Shown here piece after piece: positions 9,112 to 17,921 of a DNA stretch of 64,000 bases. Each line of letters starts with the position of its first letter. The stretch's first letter is position 1. The translations under genes and the position numbers were made by a program. The notes beneath the pieces are model-generated. The model saw only the letters and a list, made by a program, of their open reading frames with translations, made no database searches and was not told the DNA's origin. This DNA comes from Agromyces protaetiae. Lineage in GTDB: Bacteria; Actinomycetota; Actinomycetes; Actinomycetales; Microbacteriaceae. The stretch covers positions 1,302,001-1,366,000 of the forward strand of contig NZ_CP035491.1 in the NCBI RefSeq assembly GCF_004135405.1. The letters are read 5' to 3'.

Positions 9112-9800
9112 CGGATGCCTCCCGCCGCAGCGGCCGCCGCCTGCCACGCGCCGACGAACTCGCCTGCCACAGCCCGAGGGTCCGCCGCCGCGCACAGCGC
9201 CGACACGACCGCGACGCCCGCCGCGCCCGCGGCGCGGAGCGCCGCCACGTCGCCGAGGGTCACGCCGCCGATCGCGACGCAGGGCAGCTCGGACTCGCGC
9301 GCGAAGCGCGCGAACCCGTCGATGCCCAGGGCCGGCGGATGGTCGGGCTTCGTCGAGGTGGGGCGGATGACGCCGACGCCGAGGTAGTCGACCGTGCCCC
9401 GGGGCATCCGCGCGACCGCCGCGAGGTGCTCGGCCGAGTTCGCCGTGAGGCCGACGATCGCGTCGGGTCCGAGCGCGTCGCGTGCGCGTTCGGACGCGGC
9501 GTCGGCTTGGCCGACGTGCACGCCGTCGACGGGGAGCCCGCGCTCGCGTGCGGCGAGGGCGACGTCGAGCCGGTCGTTGACGACGAGGAGCGCGCGCCCG
9601 TCGATTGCGGAGGCGAGCGCCTCGAGCGTGTGGAGCTGTTCGTCGGCCGACGCGTGCTTGTCTCGCAGTTGCACGATGCTCACACCGCCCGCGACGGCCG
9701 CCTCGACGACGGCCGCCACCCCGCGCTCGCCGCACAGGGCGGCGTCGGTGACGAGATAGAGGGAGAGGTCGAGGGCAGTGCGCTCGGTCGGGGCGGTCAT
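9108..9800 (-). CDS. thiE: Thiamine-phosphate synthase
   Basis: Joins HMP-pyrophosphate and thiazole phosphate to give thiamine phosphate. 230 residues, TIM barrel: SLYLVTDA at the N-terminus, VQLRDKHAS, the pyrophosphate-binding [21 protein letters not shown], then [15 protein letters not shown] and the C-terminal phosphate loop [18 protein letters not shown]. All expected active-site segments are visible. Four-base overlaps at both ends (ATGA) couple its translation to thiM before it and thiD/tenA after it. Confidence 0.96.
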   Translation of the reverse strand: MTAPTERTALDLSLYLVTDAALCGERGVAAVVEAAVAGGVSIVQLRDKHASADEQLHTLEALASAIDGRALLVVNDRLDVALAARERGLPVDGVHVGQADAASERARDALGPDAIVGLTANSAEHLAAVARMPRGTVDYLGVGVIRPTSTKPDHPPALGIDGFARFARESELPCVAIGGVTLGDVAALRAAGAAGVAVVSALCAAADPRAVAGEFVGAWQAAAAAAGGIR

Positions 9801-10720
9801 GCGAAGGCTCCGGATGCCTCGGCCTGCATGTTGCTCGCGAGCGGCGCGCCGCTCGAGGCATCCGAAAGCTCGAGCCGTGCGCGAGAGACGATGTCAGCCG
9901 CCGTGACCGAGTCGAGCGCATCGAGGAAACGCACCGCGAACGTGCCGGGGCCGGGCGCGCCTGCCGCCCCGAGCTCGGCGGCAACCGTATAGACGAGTGT
10001 CGCGGCGACCGTTGCTCCGAAGGCATCGATGCCGGTGCCGCGCGTAGCCCCGAGGAACGCCGCGGTCACCGCGCCGAGTGCGCATCCGCCGCCAGTCACG
10101 CGCGTGAGCAGTGAGTCGCCGTTCGCGATGCGCGCTGTGCGCACGCCGTCGGTGATGAGGTCGACCGGCCCTGAGACGGCGACGACCGAGCCGAACGTCG
10201 CCGCGAGGTGCGCGGCCGCGTCAGCCGCGGCATCCGTCGAATCCGCGGCGTCGACGCCGCGACCGCCCGCGCCGGTGCCCGCGAGGGCGAGCACCTCCGA
10301 CGCATTCCCGCGGATCGCCGTCGGGCGGCCCGCGACGAGTTCGTGCGCGAGCGCCGTGCGCACGGGCAGCGCACCGATCGCGACGGGGTCGAGGACCCAC
10401 GGCGTGGCCGCTGCGCTCGCGCCCGCGACGGCCTCGCGCGCGGCCGCCCGCTGCTCGGGCGTCGGCGTGCCGAGGTTCACCAGCAGGCCCGAGGCGACGC
10501 CCGCGAACATCCCCGACTCCTCGGTGATGTCGACCATCGCGGGCGCCGCGCCGATCGCAAGGAGCGCGTTCGCCGTGAAGTTCGTCACGACGCTGTTCGT
10601 GATGCAGTGCACGAGCGGCGGCGCCTCGCGCAACCGTTCGAGCAGGTTCGCCGCGGTCGAGGCGAGCGCCTCGGCTTCGGCCGACAGGTGGGCAGGGTCG
10701 ATGGACAGACGATCGCTCAT
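9797..10720 (-). CDS. thiM: Hydroxyethylthiazole kinase
   Basis: Phosphorylates salvaged hydroxyethylthiazole; first gene of the thiM-thiE-thiD/tenA operon. 307 residues with the ribokinase-like family blocks: [68 protein letters not shown], and the anion hole [17 protein letters not shown]. The start codon lies seven bases after AGGGA, which is itself the last part of the TPP riboswitch, so initiation should be blocked when TPP is bound. No thiG, thiC or other de novo genes are nearby, consistent with a salvage role. Confidence 0.96.
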   Translation of the reverse strand: MSDRLSIDPAHLSAEAEALASTAANLLERLREAPPLVHCITNSVVTNFTANALLAIGAAPAMVDITEESGMFAGVASGLLVNLGTPTPEQRAAAREAVAGASAAATPWVLDPVAIGALPVRTALAHELVAGRPTAIRGNASEVLALAGTGAGGRGVDAADSTDAAADAAAHLAATFGSVVAVSGPVDLITDGVRTARIANGDSLLTRVTGGGCALGAVTAAFLGATRGTGIDAFGATVAATLVYTVAAELGAAGAPGPGTFAVRFLDALDSVTAADIVSRARLELSDASSGAPLASNMQAEASGAFA

Positions 10721-10727
10721 CGCGACA

Positions 10728-10830
10728 TCCCTTCGCTAGTCCGAACTAGATCAGGTTCGACGGGTGTGATCTCAGCCGCGGATGCCTCGCGCCGTCATGC
10801 GGCGGAAGCGGGGCGGCACCCCGTGTCACT
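10728..10830 (-). ncRNA. TPP riboswitch (THI element)
   Basis: On the minus strand the leader of thiM carries the conserved segments in order: ACACGGGGTGC, GGCTGAGATCACACCC, then CGAACCTGATCTAGTTCGGACTAGCG and the closing AAGGGA. These are the P1/P2/P3 pyrimidine sensor and P4/P5 pyrophosphate sensor of the TPP aptamer. The variable P3 arm contains one copy of the window-wide motif CGAGGCATCC. The 3' strand overlaps the thiM ribosome binding site, so control at translation initiation is the likely mode. Confidence 0.95.
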
Positions 10831-11083
10831 GCGGGAGAGCCTAGCCGAACCGCGGCGCAGGCTCGCGACACCGGCGGTCTCCTCTCCCGCCGCGCGCACC
10901 GCTCTCGTAGGATCGGTCTCGCGACCCTGCCCGCGAGCACGTCTGGAGCCCCCCGTGACGACACCCGCCGACGCACCGGTGCCGAGGCACCGTGCGCCGA
11001 CGCCGGCGCCGTCGGGGAGTTCCGAATGGACGAACTTCCGCCGCGCGGCCGACCGGGACGCACGACCTGAGGAGGGCGACGGG

Positions 11084-11737
11084 GTGGCGATCGAATCCGA
11101 TGCGGAGTGGATGTTCGAGCAGTTCGAGGCGGCGGTGGCGACCGCGAACGAGGACGCGGTCGCGACGGTGACGCCGATCGTGCAGGCTGCGCCTGTGGCA
11201 GCGCCCGTCGCGGTGCCGGATGCCTCGCGCGCGGCCTTGCGCGCTGCGGCCGCCGCTCCCGCCGATGCCCGGGCGCACGCCGAGACCGCCGACTTCGACG
11301 CGGCCGCCCAGGTGGGACTCGCCCAGGGCATCGCGTTCGTCGCCCACCGCGGCCAGCGCGACAAGGTCGGCGGCGACTACATCGACCACCCGGCCCGCGT
11401 CGCCGAGCGGTTCGACGCGGAGACCGAGCCCGTCGAGGCCGCGGTCGCGTGGCTGCACGACGTCGTCGAAGACACGGAGCTCGACGCCGAAGACCTGCTG
11501 CTCGCGGGCGTCGCCCCTGCGATCGTCGATGCCGTCGTGCTGCTCACGCGCACCGACGACGTCTCCGCCGCCGACTACTACGCGCGCATCCGCGAGCACG
11601 AGGTCGCGCGCCGCGTGAAGCTCGCGGACATCGCCGACAACACGGCGCCGTGGCGCGCGCGCCGCCTCGACCCCGAGACCCGCGAGCGGTTGGCGGAGAA
11701 GTACGCGAAGGCGCGCGAGGCGCTCGGCGAGGCCTGA
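11084..11737 (+). CDS. HD-domain phosphohydrolase, RelA/SpoT-hydrolase-like
   Basis: Small protein with an HD metal-dependent phosphohydrolase fold: AHRGQRDKVGGDYIDHPARV, AWLHDVVEDT and VKLADIADN supply the His, His-Asp and Asp metal ligands of the kind found in the hydrolase half of RelA/SpoT and in MESH1-type enzymes. There is no synthetase, TGS or ACT domain, so if it acts on (p)ppGpp it can only degrade it; the substrate is unproven. The N-terminal 60 residues are Ala-rich and probably disordered. The GTG chosen follows AGGAGG by eight bases; a second in-frame GTG at 10955 (GGAG upstream) would add 43 disordered residues. A TAGGAT hexamer near 10910 could be its -10 element. Confidence 0.8.
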   Translation: MAIESDAEWMFEQFEAAVATANEDAVATVTPIVQAAPVAAPVAVPDASRAALRAAAAAPADARAHAETADFDAAAQVGLAQGIAFVAHRGQRDKVGGDYIDHPARVAERFDAETEPVEAAVAWLHDVVEDTELDAEDLLLAGVAPAIVDAVVLLTRTDDVSAADYYARIREHEVARRVKLADIADNTAPWRARRLDPETRERLAEKYAKAREALGEA

Positions 11738-11751
11738 GTCGCCGATGCGGC

Positions 11752-11919
11752 TCAGTCGTCCGCGTCGACCGCGTTGATGAGCGATTCGACCGCGGTCAGC
11801 AGGTTGTGGAGCGCCTGCCGTTCGATCGAGTCCTCGCTGAGTTTCTGGATGTCGTAGGCGGCGAGGCTCGCGGCCTCGCGGGCCTTGGCGACGGCGGCCT
11901 GCGTTTCGAGATCGGACAT
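11752..11919 (-). CDS. Hypothetical 55-residue helical protein
   Basis: Short protein beginning MSDLETQAAVAKAREAAS and predicted to be almost entirely helical, with an acidic end (VESLINAVDADD). The ATG is preceded by AAGGGGG seven bases upstream, which selects it over the longer open frame. No known family recognised. It converges on the HD hydrolase gene with 14 bases between the stops. Confidence 0.6.
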   Translation of the reverse strand: MSDLETQAAVAKAREAASLAAYDIQKLSEDSIERQALHNLLTAVESLINAVDADD

Positions 11920-12145
11920 GGGAGCCCCCTTCCGGATGTCGCGGCCGCGCGCTCCCGGATGCGAGCGTTCCTCACCTCGACGGGTGCCACGGTAGCGCGC
12001 GAGCGCGTCGCGGTCGACCCCCGGGCGCGGGGGCGCATCTTCGGCGAGGACGCGCATCTTGCGCTGCACCGCGAGATCGATGAGCGCAGCGGATGTCGCG
12101 GGCGGCAGGTATCGTCACGTGCAACCTCGACCAAGGAGCATCCGG

Positions 12146-13108
12146 ATGCCTCGCACCCCAACGCCTGCACTCGACGCCGCGCAGCTCGATCGCGCGATCG
12201 GCGCCGTCCTCGGCTCGGCGGCAGGCGACTCGCTCGGCGCGCCGTACGAGTTCCAGCCGTCGGTCGCCGACGACATCGCGATCACGATGCACGCGGGCGG
12301 CATGTGGGAACTCGGCGAGTGGACCGACGACACGAGCATGTCGATCCCCGTGCTGCAAGCGCTCGCGCGCGGCGAGTCCCTCGACGACGAGGCCGTGCTC
12401 GGGCGGATCGTCGTCGAGTGGCAGGGGTGGGCGGTCTCCGCGCCGGACGTCGGCATCCAGACCCGCCAGGTGCTCGCCGAGGCGCAGCACGGCGGCGTCG
12501 CGACCGCTGCCGCGGCCGCCCGCGCCGCCGCCCGGGCGGTCCACGAGCGCACCGGGCGCTCGGGCGGCAACGGCTCGCTCATGCGCACCGGACCGGTCGC
12601 GCTCGGGCACCTCGCCGCCGGCGAAGAGGACGCGCTCGAGACATCCGCCCGTCTCGTCTCCGACCTCACGCACTACGAGACGGACGCCGCGGATGCCTCG
12701 GTGATCTGGTCGCTCGCGATCCGGCACGCCGTCCTGACGGGCCGGATCGATATCCGCGGCCCGATAGACCGGCTGCCGGTCGAGCGTCGCGCGCGGTGGC
12801 ATGAACTTGCGGATGTCGCGGAGCGACTGCACCCGCGAGACATCCCCGGGTCGAACGGCTGGGTCGTCGCCGCGCTGCAGGCCGCGTGGGCGGCGATCGT
12901 CGGAGCCGACACGCTGCGGGGCGTGCTCGAACGCGCGGTGCGCTGCGGCAACGACACCGACACGGTCGCCGCGATCGCCGGTTCCCTCGCCGGCGCCGCG
13001 TACGGAGCCTCGGCCGTGCCCGCCGCGTGGAGGCGGGAGCTGCACGGCTGGCCGGGCCTCCGCGCCGCCGACCTCGAGGCGCTCGTGGTCGCCGCCGTCG
13101 CCCCGTAG
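12146..13108 (+). CDS. ADP-ribosylglycohydrolase family protein
   Basis: 320-residue DraG/ARH-type hydrolase that would remove ADP-ribose from proteins or other targets. The di-magnesium site motifs are clear: AAGDSLGAPYEF near residue 25, WTDDTSM near 59, NGSLMRTGPVALG near 143, and the C-terminal GNDTDTVAAIAGSLAGAAYG. AAGGAG stands seven bases before the ATG, and the start codon itself is part of a GGATGCCTCG motif. No ADP-ribosyltransferase gene is close by, so its partner is unknown. Confidence 0.9.
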   Translation: MPRTPTPALDAAQLDRAIGAVLGSAAGDSLGAPYEFQPSVADDIAITMHAGGMWELGEWTDDTSMSIPVLQALARGESLDDEAVLGRIVVEWQGWAVSAPDVGIQTRQVLAEAQHGGVATAAAAARAAARAVHERTGRSGGNGSLMRTGPVALGHLAAGEEDALETSARLVSDLTHYETDAADASVIWSLAIRHAVLTGRIDIRGPIDRLPVERRARWHELADVAERLHPRDIPGSNGWVVAALQAAWAAIVGADTLRGVLERAVRCGNDTDTVAAIAGSLAGAAYGASAVPAAWRRELHGWPGLRAADLEALVVAAVAP

Positions 13109-13334
13109 CCCGCGCCCGCTCTGTCCCGGCGCTCCGCGCCCACGATCTCCGATCGGACCCGCTTCGCTCGACTTCCGCGGCGAGTCATCGGAGTTCGTGT
13201 GCGAGTTCGCGCTGCTGCTCCCTGTGGAGAAGTCCCGACCCGGCGCGACGAGGTGACCTAGTCTGTCCGTCACGTCCCAAGACTCGCCGCGACGAGGTCG
13301 ACCCCCTACGACCCGTGACTCGCGGCGGCCCCCA

Positions 13335-13369
13335 GGGCGGGTTCGCCGGCCGCACCGGCGAACCCGCCC
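13335..13369 (+). terminator. Strong hairpin downstream of the ADP-ribosylglycohydrolase gene
   Basis: A perfect 15-bp stem (GGGCGGGTTCGCCGG and complement) with a five-base loop lies in the 377-base gap before the metalloprotease gene. No U-tract follows, as is common for high-GC actinobacterial terminators. Nothing else recognisable lies in the gap. Confidence 0.5.
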
Positions 13370-13485
13370 CCTTCGGGTTCCAGGGCTCCAGTCGACGAGG
13401 CCTCTTCTGCGAATCCCGACCGTCGGTCGCGTTATGTGGATAACGCGTATGCGGGGTTTGTAAGGATCGTGTACTTTCGGCCCTC

Positions 13486-15399
13486 GTGACCCGTTCGATG
13501 AAGATCTTCGCAGCATGCACGCTGTCCGGCGCCCTCCTCGCCGGCGGCATCGCGTTCGCCGCCCAACCGGGTGCCGACCACGCCGACAGTGCTTCGCCGC
13601 GTGCGGCGCAGGCATCCGCCGACTCCGAGGCGACTTCGCGGCCGACGCCGAGCGTCCGCCCCGAAGGCGCCGACCCCCTGCCCGAGACCCAGGTGCCGAT
13701 CGACGCGAAGTACAGCCTCGCGTCGGCGCTCGAAGGCGCCGACGACGGCGAGCTCGCCCGCGTCGCCGCCGCGAACGACATCACCGTCGAGCACCTCGCC
13801 GAGATCGCTGCCGACGAGACGTCGCGCATCGACGACGAGGACCGCCTGTTCTACGCCGAGCCTTCGGCGCCCGACGAGGTCGCGGGCGACTCCGAGGCAT
13901 CCGTCGAAGCCGGCGACGCGTCCGTCGCGACGCCCGCCGACGAGGCGACGGATGACTCGGCGGCGCCCGTCGCTGCCGGCTCGACCGAGTCCACCGCGGT
14001 CGAGGCCGCGTCCGTGACGTGCACCGTCGCCGAGTGGAGCGCGACCGCGACCTACGTCGGCGGCGACAAGGCCGTCCGCTCGGGGCACCTCTACCTCGCG
14101 AACTGGTGGACCAAAGGCCAAGACCCGCTCACCTACAACGGAGTGATCGGCACGGGCAAGCCGTGGACCGACCAGGGCGAGTGCAGCACCACGACGCCGC
14201 CGACGACGGCCACGCCCCCGACGACGACCACGCCGCCCGCGACCACGAAGCCCCCGACGACGACGCCCCCCACAACGACGACGCCCCCCACGACGACGAC
14301 TCCTCCGACGACCACCGCCCCGCCGTCGACGACCGACGCTTTCAAGCTCCACAGCCGTGCCGGCTCGAACCGCACCCTGTACATCGACTTCACCGGTGCG
14401 ATCGTCACGGGCACGCAATGGAACACGTCGTACTCGACGCCCACGATCACGGCCGACGCGTACAGCGTCGACTCGAACAAGTCGTCCTTCTCGGCCGCTG
14501 AACTGCAGAACATCCGCGACATCTGGGCGCGCGTGGCCGAAGACTACGCGTGGATGGACGTCGACGTCACGACCGAGGAGCCCGCTCGCGCGACCCTTGA
14601 ACGCACGAGCACGAGCGACAACGTCTACGGCACGACCGTCGTCGTGAGCGACACGAACTTCTACAGCATCTCGTGCTCGTGCGGCGGACTCGCGTACGTC
14701 GGAACGATCGACAACGTCAACAACCTCCAGTACCAGCCCGCTTGGGCCTACACGAAGGGCGTCGGCACAGGCGTGAAGAACCTCGCCGAGGTCATCGCGC
14801 ACGAGGCCGGCCACAACTTCGGACTCTCGCACGACGGCACGACGGCGGGCGTGACCTACTTCCCCGGCCACGGCGCGTGGGCGCCCATCATGGGCACGTC
14901 GTACACGCGTCCGATCACGCACTGGAGCGAGGGCGAGTACTCGGGTGCGAACAACACCCAGGACGACTTCGCCGTGATGGGGGCGAACGGCGGCGTCGCT
15001 GTCGCCGACGAGGCCGGCGACACCACGTCCGCTGCGAAGGCGTTCGGTTCGGCGAGCTCCGTCAAGGGGCTCATCACGACCCGCACCGACGTCGACGTGT
15101 ACTCCTTCACGACGACGGGCGGCCAGGTGACGTTCGACGCGGCTCCGGCGGCGCAGTCGCCCGACCTCGACATCAAGCTCGACATCCTGAACGCGAGCGG
15201 CACCGTGGTCGCGACCGCGAACCCGGCGTCGGCTCAGGTCAACTCGAGCGTCGCGAGCGGGCTGGATGCTTCGGTCACGGCCTCGCTCGCCGCGGGCACC
15301 TACTACGTCCGCATCGACGGCGTCGGTCAGGGCAGCGCCGCCTCCGGCGGGTACTCCGACTACGGAAGCGTCGGGCAGTACACCATCACGCGTCGCTGA
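13486..15399 (+). CDS. Secreted zinc metalloprotease with chitin-binding and PPC domains
   Basis: 637-residue exported protein. Order: signal peptide (KIFAACTLSGALLAGGIAFA), acidic pro-region to about 175, a type-3 carbohydrate/chitin-binding module (about 177-231: WSATATYVGGDKAV, YLANWWTKGQDP), a Thr/Pro linker of short repeats (about 232-285), a metzincin catalytic domain with HEAGHNFGLSHD at about 439 and a Met-turn-like IMGTSYTRPITHWS, and a C-terminal PPC-like beta domain (DVDVYSFTTTGG ... GTYYVRIDGVG). It would bind chitin or cell wall and degrade protein outside the cell. GTG at the annotated start or ATG twelve bases later are both possible; neither has a strong ribosome binding site. 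Confidence 0.9.
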   Translation: MTRSMKIFAACTLSGALLAGGIAFAAQPGADHADSASPRAAQASADSEATSRPTPSVRPEGADPLPETQVPIDAKYSLASALEGADDGELARVAAANDITVEHLAEIAADETSRIDDEDRLFYAEPSAPDEVAGDSEASVEAGDASVATPADEATDDSAAPVAAGSTESTAVEAASVTCTVAEWSATATYVGGDKAVRSGHLYLANWWTKGQDPLTYNGVIGTGKPWTDQGECSTTTPPTTATPPTTTTPPATTKPPTTTPPTTTTPPTTTTPPTTTAPPSTTDAFKLHSRAGSNRTLYIDFTGAIVTGTQWNTSYSTPTITADAYSVDSNKSSFSAAELQNIRDIWARVAEDYAWMDVDVTTEEPARATLERTSTSDNVYGTTVVVSDTNFYSISCSCGGLAYVGTIDNVNNLQYQPAWAYTKGVGTGVKNLAEVIAHEAGHNFGLSHDGTTAGVTYFPGHGAWAPIMGTSYTRPITHWSEGEYSGANNTQDDFAVMGANGGVAVADEAGDTTSAAKAFGSASSVKGLITTRTDVDVYSFTTTGGQVTFDAAPAAQSPDLDIKLDILNASGTVVATANPASAQVNSSVASGLDASVTASLAAGTYYVRIDGVGQGSAASGGYSDYGSVGQYTITRR

Positions 15400-15414
15400 C
15401 GCGCGACCCGAACC

Positions 15415-15456
15415 ACGACGGCGGCACGGCTCCGGGAAGGGCCGTGCCGCCGTCGT
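15415..15456. terminator. Bidirectional terminator between convergent genes
   Basis: Sixteen-base stem (ACGACGGCGGCACGGC and complement) with a ten-base loop, followed by TCGTTC. It separates the metalloprotease gene from the opposing DUF4442 gene and could serve both. Confidence 0.8.
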
Positions 15457-15460
15457 TCGT

Positions 15461-15916
15461 TCACCCGCGCTGCTTCTCGCGCACGTACACCTCGCGTCGC
15501 ACGCGAGCGACGACGTCGCCCGAGGCATCCGTGATCTCGGTCTCGAACCATTCGAGCACCTTGGCGCCGTTCTGCGCCCGTGCGCGGAGTTCGTCGGCCT
15601 TCGCCTTGGGAACTTCGAAGTGCGCCGTCAGCACCCCCTTGCCCGGTTTCACGAACTCGATCTCGCCGCGCGTGTCCCAGACGAGGTAGTCGCGCCCGAG
15701 CTGGTGCATGACGAGCATGAAGTAGTACGGGTCGGTCATCGCCTGCATCGACCCGCCGAACGCGGTCTTCACGTAGTTGCGCGTGAAGACGTTGACGTGG
15801 AGCTCGACGGTCGCGCTCGTCCAGTCATCGGCGAAGCGGCGCACGCGGATGCCGCTGAAGAGGTTCGGGATCCACAGGGACATGCCGACGGCGAGCCGGC
15901 GCGGGGTCATGCGCAT
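15461..15916 (-). CDS. DUF4442 hot-dog-fold protein
   Basis: 151-residue cytoplasmic protein resembling PaaI-type thioesterases. The N-terminal half carries NLFSGIRVRRFADDWTSATV and RNYVKTAFGGSMQAMTDPYY, the pattern of DUF4442, where the segment after the long helix sits at the hot-dog active site. Substrate not known; acyl-CoA or acyl-ACP thioester hydrolysis is the family expectation. An in-frame ATG two codons downstream is an alternative start. Confidence 0.8.
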   Translation of the reverse strand: MRMTPRRLAVGMSLWIPNLFSGIRVRRFADDWTSATVELHVNVFTRNYVKTAFGGSMQAMTDPYYFMLVMHQLGRDYLVWDTRGEIEFVKPGKGVLTAHFEVPKAKADELRARAQNGAKVLEWFETEITDASGDVVARVRREVYVREKQRG

Positions 15917-16049
15917 TGCTCGATTCTCGCCGATCCTGCGGATGCGTCATCCACAGCCACGAGCCGTCCTCCGATCCGAAGGTTCGCCTCCGGTAGGCTC
16001 GGGACTTCGCGCGCGCATCGAGGAGCGCGCATCCAAGAGAGGTCGTTTC

Positions 16050-16867
16050 GTGAGTTTCGAGCCGCCGCAGTACTCGCCGCCTCAGCCGGGCGCTGAGTAC
16101 CCGTCGTACGCGTCCTACGCGCCTTCCGCGCAGCTGGGTGGATCGCTCCCGGGTGCGCCGAAGTCGGGCGCGCCCGTCGGCTGGATCGTCGCGGCGATCG
16201 GCGTCATGGTGCTCGCGTTCGGCGGTTGGCTCGTCGCCTTCAGCGCAGGGATCGCGATGTCGGTCGCCCAGGCGCAGGCGCTCTCGACGAGCTTCTCCGG
16301 CCTCGAAGAAGAGTACGACCTCGATTCGGATGCCTCGGGGCTCGACGGGCTCGAGAGTGCATTCCCCTCTACCTGCCGTGGGACGTCTCGGTCGACGGCG
16401 GCGCGAACGTCGCCGCGCTCGCGAGCTTCATGAGTTCGTCCGATTGGTCGCCCAAGTCGGGCACGCCGGGCGGCTGGGAGAACTCCGCGACCGGATGCTG
16501 GGTGCAAGTGACGAACGGATCGCTCACGCCCGACCAGGCCGACCTGACGGCGGGCGACCGTGCGGCGTCGATCTCGTTCATCGAGAAGTCGCTCGGGTCG
16601 CCGATCGATCCCGCATCGTTCGTCGATGTGCCGTTCGCGACCGCCGACCTGACGATGTACACGGAAGACCAGGACATCGCCGATGCGGTGCTCGTCTACA
16701 CGGACTCCGAGGGCCTGAGCGGGTTCTTCCAGGCCCGGGTGTTCGCCGACCTCGCCGAGGGCGCCATGGTCATGGGCTTCTGCCCCGACCAGACGTCGGT
16801 CGACACGCTGATCGCCGAGGACCTGCCCGCGTTCTACCGAATCGGCCTCGTCGCCGGGACCGACTGA
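16050..16867 (+). pseudogene. Membrane-anchored hypothetical protein, single-base frameshift
   Basis: A GTG start after AGAGAGG opens a Pro/Tyr-rich N-terminus, one membrane helix (GWIVAAIGVMVLAFGGWLVA) and a short outer segment, then the frame is lost at a CCCC run (16364-16367). Adding one C restores ESAFPLYLPWDVSVDGG and joins the rest, which runs in the third frame to a TGA after LVAGTD. The outer domain (GCWVQVTNGSL, ARVFADLAEGAMVMGFCP) matches the anchored protein at 23235, so these are paralogues. No known family recognised. It lies 12 bases before the DUF5684 gene and is probably co-transcribed with it. Confidence 0.75.
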
Positions 16868-16879
16868 GAGGGACCGACC

Positions 16880-17731
16880 ATGGACTTCGACCCCACCCCG
16901 TACCTCGTCTGGATCTTCGTCGGCTACGGCGTGATGTTCGCCGGCGCCATCGGCATGTACGTGCTGAGCGGCCTCTCGCTCTCCCGTATCTTCCAGAAGA
17001 CGGGCAACGAAGGCTGGCCCGCGTGGGTGCCCGTCTACAACACCTTCCAGATGCTCAAGATCGTGGGTCTGCCCGGCTGGATCGCGTTCCTCATCTTCGT
17101 GCCGTTCGGCAGCTTCGTGGTGCTCGTCTACACGATCATGGCGATCCACCGCTTCAGCCGCGGCTTCGGCAAGGGCACCGGCTTCACCGTGCTCGGCGCC
17201 CTCCTCGGACTCGTCTGGCAGGTCATCCTCGCCTTCGGCGACACCCCGAAGTGGAACCCCGCCCTCGCGCTGCCGGCCGGTGCCGGTGGCGGGTCCGACT
17301 TCGCCGCTGCCGTGGGCTACGGGGCCGGCGCATACGCGCCCGCCGGTTACCCGGCCGTGCCGCCGGCCGTCGGCGGGTACGCGCCCGCGTACCCTGCGCC
17401 TGCCGCTCCGCAGGCGGTGGTTCCCGACGTGCCTGTCGCGCCTGTCGCGCCTGCGGTGCCTGTGGCACCGGTATTCGCAGCCCCCGCACCCGCAGCCGTC
17501 GCCCCGCAGTTCGCAGCACCGGCGGCCCCGCAGTATGCCGCACCTGCTCCCGCCGCACCTGAGTACGCGGCACCGCCCGCCCCGCCGTACGCGCAGCCCG
17601 CGCCGCAGTATGCAGCGCCCGTCCCGCCGGCCCCGCAACCCGTGCAGGCGCCCGCTGCCGAGCCCTCGCCGTACCCGGGCTACATCCTCGTCGACGGCCG
17701 CTGGGTCGCCGACCCGAACTACCGGGGCTGA
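16880..17731 (+). CDS. DUF5684 membrane protein with Pro/Ala-rich tail
   Basis: 283 residues. The first 120 form a DUF5684-type module with three or four membrane helices (YLVWIFVGYGVMFAGAIGMY, GWIAFLIFVPFGSFVVLVYT, FTVLGALLGLVWQVILAFGD) and the family motif AWVPVYNTFQMLKIVGLPGW. The remaining 150 residues are a low-complexity tail of Pro, Ala, Tyr and Val (repeats such as YAAPAPAAP) ending YPGYILVDGRWVADPNYRG, a short module seen at the end of other actinobacterial membrane proteins. Function unknown; GAGAGGGA precedes the ATG. Confidence 0.82.
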   Translation: MDFDPTPYLVWIFVGYGVMFAGAIGMYVLSGLSLSRIFQKTGNEGWPAWVPVYNTFQMLKIVGLPGWIAFLIFVPFGSFVVLVYTIMAIHRFSRGFGKGTGFTVLGALLGLVWQVILAFGDTPKWNPALALPAGAGGGSDFAAAVGYGAGAYAPAGYPAVPPAVGGYAPAYPAPAAPQAVVPDVPVAPVAPAVPVAPVFAAPAPAAVAPQFAAPAAPQYAAPAPAAPEYAAPPAPPYAQPAPQYAAPVPPAPQPVQAPAAEPSPYPGYILVDGRWVADPNYRG

Positions 17732-17921
17732 CCCCGACCGCACACCATACGGGGCGAGGGGTGTGAGCCTCGGTCCATCAGTGCTTTCGACGACGAGTGC
17801 CATCCAGGATTGCGTGAGTTCTTGCGGCGGGTTTCCCGCACCGGCGTAGCTCGCCTGCAACGCGGCCTACGCCGCGGGGCAACTGCTGTTGGGCTCTAGG
17901 TGCTCCCGCTAGTGTGAGCTC

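Noticed and set aside
14185-14340. CRISPR-like or tandem repeat array
   Set aside because: The short ACGACG/CCCCC repeats encode a Thr/Pro linker in the metalloprotease and have no spacers.
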